Positions 60,995-64,000 of a DNA stretch of 64,000 nucleotides are shown here, one piece after another. This DNA is from Deltaproteobacteria bacterium (GTDB lineage Bacteria; Myxococcota_A; UBA9042; DTJE01), in the NCBI GenBank assembly GCA_029547805.1, contig JAKPOP010000001.1:232396-296395 (forward strand), written 5' to 3'. Position 1 is the first letter of the stretch. Every line of letters starts with the position of its first letter. Under the pieces are notes generated by a model. That model was given only the letters and a program-made list of their open reading frames with translations. It was not told the DNA's origin and did not search any database. The translations under genes were made by a program, and so were the position numbers.

Positions 60995-62991
60995 CGGTGG
61001 GGAGACAGCCCCTGGTGCTGACGATTCCCGATCGCTGCAAGACCTGCTACGGCTGTGTCCGGGAGTGCCCGGCGAAGGCCATTCGCATCGTCTCGGGACA
61101 GGCCCAGGTGATCCCGGACCGGTGCATCGGCTGCGGCAACTGCGTCCAGGTCTGCAGCCAGGGGGCGAAGGCGATCCGGGACGGGCTGCCGGAGGTGGAG
61201 GCCCTGCTGGCCTCAGGAAGACCCGTGGCCCTGGAACTGGCCCCGTCCTTCCCGGCGGAGTTCGTCGACCTGCCCTGGCGACGGCTGGTGGGGATGATTC
61301 GGGCGGCGGGATTCGCCTTCGTGCACGAGGTGGCCTTCGGGGCCGACCTGGTGTCGGAACGCTATCGTCGGCTCGTGGAACAGTCGGATGGCCGGCAGTA
61401 CATCGCCACCACCTGCCCGGCGCTCGTGGAGTACGTCCAGCACTACTTTCCCCACCTGGTGGACCGACTGGCACCCATCGTGTCCCCGATGGTCGCCACG
61501 GCCCGGGTGATCCGACTGGAGCACGGCCCGGAGGTGCCCGTGGTCTTTGCGGGGCCCTGCATTGCAAAGAAGGGGGAGGCCACCTGGGACGGGGGAGGGG
61601 AGATCGACGGGGTGCTGACGTTCCCGGAACTGCGGGCCCTGCTGCTTCGCCGGGGCGTCGAGGCGGACCTCGCCGGGGACAGCGACTTCGACCCGCCCCA
61701 TGGTGGCCTCGGGGGGCTGTTCCCGGTGACCGGGGGCCTGCTGAAGTCCGCCTCCATCGATGACGATCTGGTCCATGCCGAGGGCGTGGCCGTGGACGGA
61801 CACCGGCGGTTCGTGGAGGCCATCCGGGAGTTCGAGGCGGGCGCGGTGCCGGCGGTGCTGCTGGAGGTGCTGGCCTGCGAGGGGTGCGTGATGGGCCCCG
61901 GGATGACCCGCAAGGACCCCCGGTTTCGCCGGCAGGCCGAGGTCACCCGGACCCTCCGGGAACGGGCCCGGGAACTGGACGAGGAGCCCTGGGAGCAGGC
62001 CATGGAACGGTATCGCACCCTGGACCTGTCCCGGCGGTTCTCGGCCGTGGATCGGCGGGTACCGGGGCCCTCGCCGGAGGAGCTCCAGGAACTGCTGGCG
62101 CGACTGGGAAAATCTCGTCCCGAGGACGAACTGAATTGTGGGGCCTGCGGCTACGCCACCTGCGTCGAGCACGCCACGGCCATCCACCAGGGGCTGGCCG
62201 AGAACGAGATGTGCCTTCCCTATGCCATCGATCGGCTCCGGACCACCGTGCGGGACCTCCATGCATCCCACGAGCAACTGGCGGCGGCCCAGGAAGCCCT
62301 GGTTCAGGCCGAGAAACTGGCCAGCATGGGGCAGTTGGCCGCCGGCATCGCCCACGAGGTGAACAATCCGCTGGGCGTGGTGCTCATGTACGCCCACCTG
62401 CTGGCCGAGGAACTCCCGCCGGACAGCCCCCTGGCGGCGGACCTGCGCCTGATCGCCGAGCAGGCCACCCGGTGCAAGAACATCGTGTCGGGGCTCCTGA
62501 ACTTCGCCCGGCAGAACCAGGTGCGGTTGCAGCCCGTGGATGTCCGGGACCTGGTCCAGGCCGCCCTCCGGGGGGTGCGGCGGTCGGACTCGGTGAAGGT
62601 GGTCGTGGAGGACGGGGCTTGCGACCCCATGGCCGAACTGGACCGGGACCAGGTGATCCAGGTCCTGGTGAACGTGCTGGTGAATGCCTGCGAGGCGATG
62701 CCCCAGGGGGGGACCCTGACGGTGCGCATCGATGGGGACGCGGACTGGGTCGTCCTGGAGGTGGAGGACACCGGGGTGGGCATTCCCCAGGACCACATGG
62801 GCAGGATCTTCACGCCGTTCTTCACGACGAAGCCCATGGGACGGGGCACGGGCCTGGGCCTGGCGGTGTCCTACGGGATCGTGAAGATGCACCGGGGGGA
62901 GATCCGGGTGCGGTCCCAGGCGGACCCGACCCGGGGGCCCACGGGGACCACCTTCACGATCCGGCTCCCCCGGAGGGGGCGATCCGAGTGA
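60991..62991 (+). CDS. Hydrogenase-like sensor histidine kinase
   Basis: 666 aa; ATG overlaps the hydA stop. Two [4Fe-4S] ferredoxin motifs (about residues 15-60). A [FeFe]-hydrogenase-like domain follows (about 75-310): the three H-cluster motifs are altered ('TTCPALVEYVQ', 'GPCIAKKGEA', 'LACEGCVMGPGM'), so hydrogen sensing or Fe-S redox sensing is more likely than catalysis. Another Fe-S domain ('CGACGYATC', near 383), then HisKA 'GQLAAGIAHEVNNPLG' with phospho-acceptor H455, and the ATPase ('DTGVGIP', 'GLGLAVSYGIV'). It likely reports hydrogen or redox state to the regulators that follow. Confidence 0.9.
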   Translation: MTVGRQPLVLTIPDRCKTCYGCVRECPAKAIRIVSGQAQVIPDRCIGCGNCVQVCSQGAKAIRDGLPEVEALLASGRPVALELAPSFPAEFVDLPWRRLVGMIRAAGFAFVHEVAFGADLVSERYRRLVEQSDGRQYIATTCPALVEYVQHYFPHLVDRLAPIVSPMVATARVIRLEHGPEVPVVFAGPCIAKKGEATWDGGGEIDGVLTFPELRALLLRRGVEADLAGDSDFDPPHGGLGGLFPVTGGLLKSASIDDDLVHAEGVAVDGHRRFVEAIREFEAGAVPAVLLEVLACEGCVMGPGMTRKDPRFRRQAEVTRTLRERARELDEEPWEQAMERYRTLDLSRRFSAVDRRVPGPSPEELQELLARLGKSRPEDELNCGACGYATCVEHATAIHQGLAENEMCLPYAIDRLRTTVRDLHASHEQLAAAQEALVQAEKLASMGQLAAGIAHEVNNPLGVVLMYAHLLAEELPPDSPLAADLRLIAEQATRCKNIVSGLLNFARQNQVRLQPVDVRDLVQAALRGVRRSDSVKVVVEDGACDPMAELDRDQVIQVLVNVLVNACEAMPQGGTLTVRIDGDADWVVLEVEDTGVGIPQDHMGRIFTPFFTTKPMGRGTGLGLAVSYGIVKMHRGEIRVRSQADPTRGPTGTTFTIRLPRRGRSE

Positions 62992-63041
62992 GGAGGACGG
63001 GATCCGGCGGGGCCTCCGCCGATCCGACCGGGAGAGGGAAG

Positions 63042-63434
63042 ATGACTGGAAAGACGGTGCTGCTGGTGGATGACGACGGGGATTTCCTGGAGGCGATGGC
63101 TGCCCGGCTCCGGGCCGACGGTTTCCGGGTGATCACCGCCGAGGGACAGGTGCGGGGGCACGAGGTGATCGAGTCGGGCGAACCCTTCGACCTGGCGGTG
63201 CTGGATCTGATGATGGAGTATACCGACAGCGGCTTCGTGCTGGGACGGGAGGTGCGGCGACGCCGCCCTGGGGTGCCGGTGATCCTGGTCACCGGGGTGG
63301 CCGCCGAGACGGGCATCGAGTTCGATGCGGCCACCGTGGAGGAGCGCCGGTGGGTGCCCGCCGAGGCGGTGCTGCCGAAGCCCGTGCGCTACGAGCAGTT
63401 GCGGGCGGAGGTCGAACGCCTGCTGTCGCGATAG
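63042..63434 (+). CDS. Single-domain response regulator
   Basis: 130 aa. Receiver domain only: acidic 'LVDDDGDF', phospho-acceptor D55 in 'LAVLDLMM', conserved lysine K113 in 'LPKPVRYEQL'. Likely partner of the preceding kinase. Without an output domain it probably relays the phosphate. Confidence 0.88.
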   Translation: MTGKTVLLVDDDGDFLEAMAARLRADGFRVITAEGQVRGHEVIESGEPFDLAVLDLMMEYTDSGFVLGREVRRRRPGVPVILVTGVAAETGIEFDAATVEERRWVPAEAVLPKPVRYEQLRAEVERLLSR

Positions 63435-63460
63435 TGGGCCGGAGAGGGAGGATGCGCGGA

Positions 63461-64000
63461 TGAGCGACGGCGAGGCTTCCGGGACCCTGCGGGTACTGGT
63501 GGTGGACGATGAACCGGGAATCCGGGCCGGCATCCTGCGTGCCCTGAGGAACTACGAGATCCTGGTGCCGGACCTGGGCCTCCGGTATCGGTTGTCCTGC
63601 GAGGAGGCCGACAGCGGCGAGGCGGCGATCGAGTCCCTCGGGCGGGCGGGGCCGCCGGACCTGCTGCTCCTGGACTACAAGATGCCGGGCATCTCGGGCC
63701 TGGAGGTCCTGGAACGGATGCAGAAGGACCCGGTGGACACGGTCACCATCGTGATCACTGCCTACGCCTCCCTGGAGACGGCGGTGGCGGCCACCAAGCA
63801 GGGAGCCTTCGACTTCCTGGCGAAGCCCTTCACGCCCGACGAACTGAAATCGGTGCTCTACAAGGCCACCCGGCACCTGATCGTGCGTCGGGAGGCCCGG
63901 CGGCTCGCGGACGAGCGGCGTCGCATCCGGTTCGAACTGCTCTCGGTGGTCGCCCACGAGTTGAAGGCCCCCACCGCGGCCATCGAGAACTACCTCCGGA
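63461..64000 (+). CDS. Response regulator joined to a histidine kinase, 3' end outside the window
   Basis: 180 codons visible, running off the window edge. Receiver domain with 'VLVVDDEPG', phospho-acceptor D72 in 'LLLLDYKMPG' and K122 in 'FLAKPF'. It is followed by a helix and a HisKA start, 'LLSVVAHELKAPTAAIENYL', so the full protein is a receiver-kinase hybrid. It ends a three-gene signalling chain behind hydA. Confidence 0.85.

Noticed and set aside
60991..62991. Second catalytic [FeFe] hydrogenase
   Set aside because: The three H-cluster motifs lack the required cysteine patterns, and a histidine kinase is attached.
1..64000. CRISPR array, rRNA operon or prophage genes
   Set aside because: No regularly spaced repeats, no rRNA-like stretches and no phage structural genes were seen.

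Overview
The window is one GC-rich (roughly two-thirds G+C) bacterial chromosome segment, densely packed with short or overlapping gene junctions. Ser/Thr kinase wording 'HRDISPDN' with a PEGA-type tail, Gly/Asp-rich surface lipoproteins, a calcium-repeat lipoprotein, CstA and a fermentative [FeFe] hydrogenase suggest a Myxococcota or related deltaproteobacterial lineage, probably anaerobic or facultative. This is inference from gene style; no rRNA is present.

Layout. (1) 1-8557: a translationally tight defence operon, cut by the left edge: DUF3883 helicase tail, DarT, DarG, DUF1156 DNA methylase, DUF499/HEPN ATPase. A complete DarTG toxin-antitoxin pair sits inside a helicase-methylase-ATPase (Hma-like) system. 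The methylase carries a 64-bp in-frame palindromic insertion. (2) 8866-12881: System II cytochrome c maturation (CcsA plus a short ResB-like protein) and a compact pabA-pabB-pabC set for p-aminobenzoate. (3) 13038-24962: a probable genomic island of about 12 kb downstream of the initiator tRNA gene (24961-25034, minus). A 40-bp copy of the tRNA 3' part lies at the far end in the same orientation. Cargo: a truncated ATPase, an ImmA/IrrE-like two-gene operon, an AbiE-like pair whose toxin gene is frameshifted, insertion-sequence-like ends, a heavy-metal RND efflux operon and a PII-like gene that runs into the tRNA. No integrase is visible.

(4) 25083-39635: housekeeping and transport: MFS transporter, TGS/nucleoside kinase, heparinase-like lipoprotein, quinone oxidoreductase, NhaD antiporter, TilS, NagB and the SecF-SecD-YajC translocon with an enlarged SecF. 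(5) 39841-45068: two convergent acyl-carrier gene sets: acpS-acp-(COG4648/acyltransferase fusion) on plus, and acp-GcvT-like-fabG-fabD on minus. Together they look like part of a specialised lipid or polyketide pathway. (6) 45129-55567: CstA, a Ser/Thr kinase, nadC-birA-coaX and two unusual envelope proteins. (7) 55630-64000: the redox repressor Rex, divergent from a trimeric [FeFe] hydrogenase operon (hydC-hydB-hydA). This is followed by a hydrogenase-like sensor histidine kinase and two response-regulator genes, the last cut by the window end. Two Rex-type operators lie between rex and hydC, so NADH/NAD ratio probably controls the hydrogenase.

Promoters: the island and several core genes have recognisable TTGAC-type -35 and TAnnnT-type -10 boxes, recorded where they can be placed. 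No CRISPR array and no rRNA were seen.
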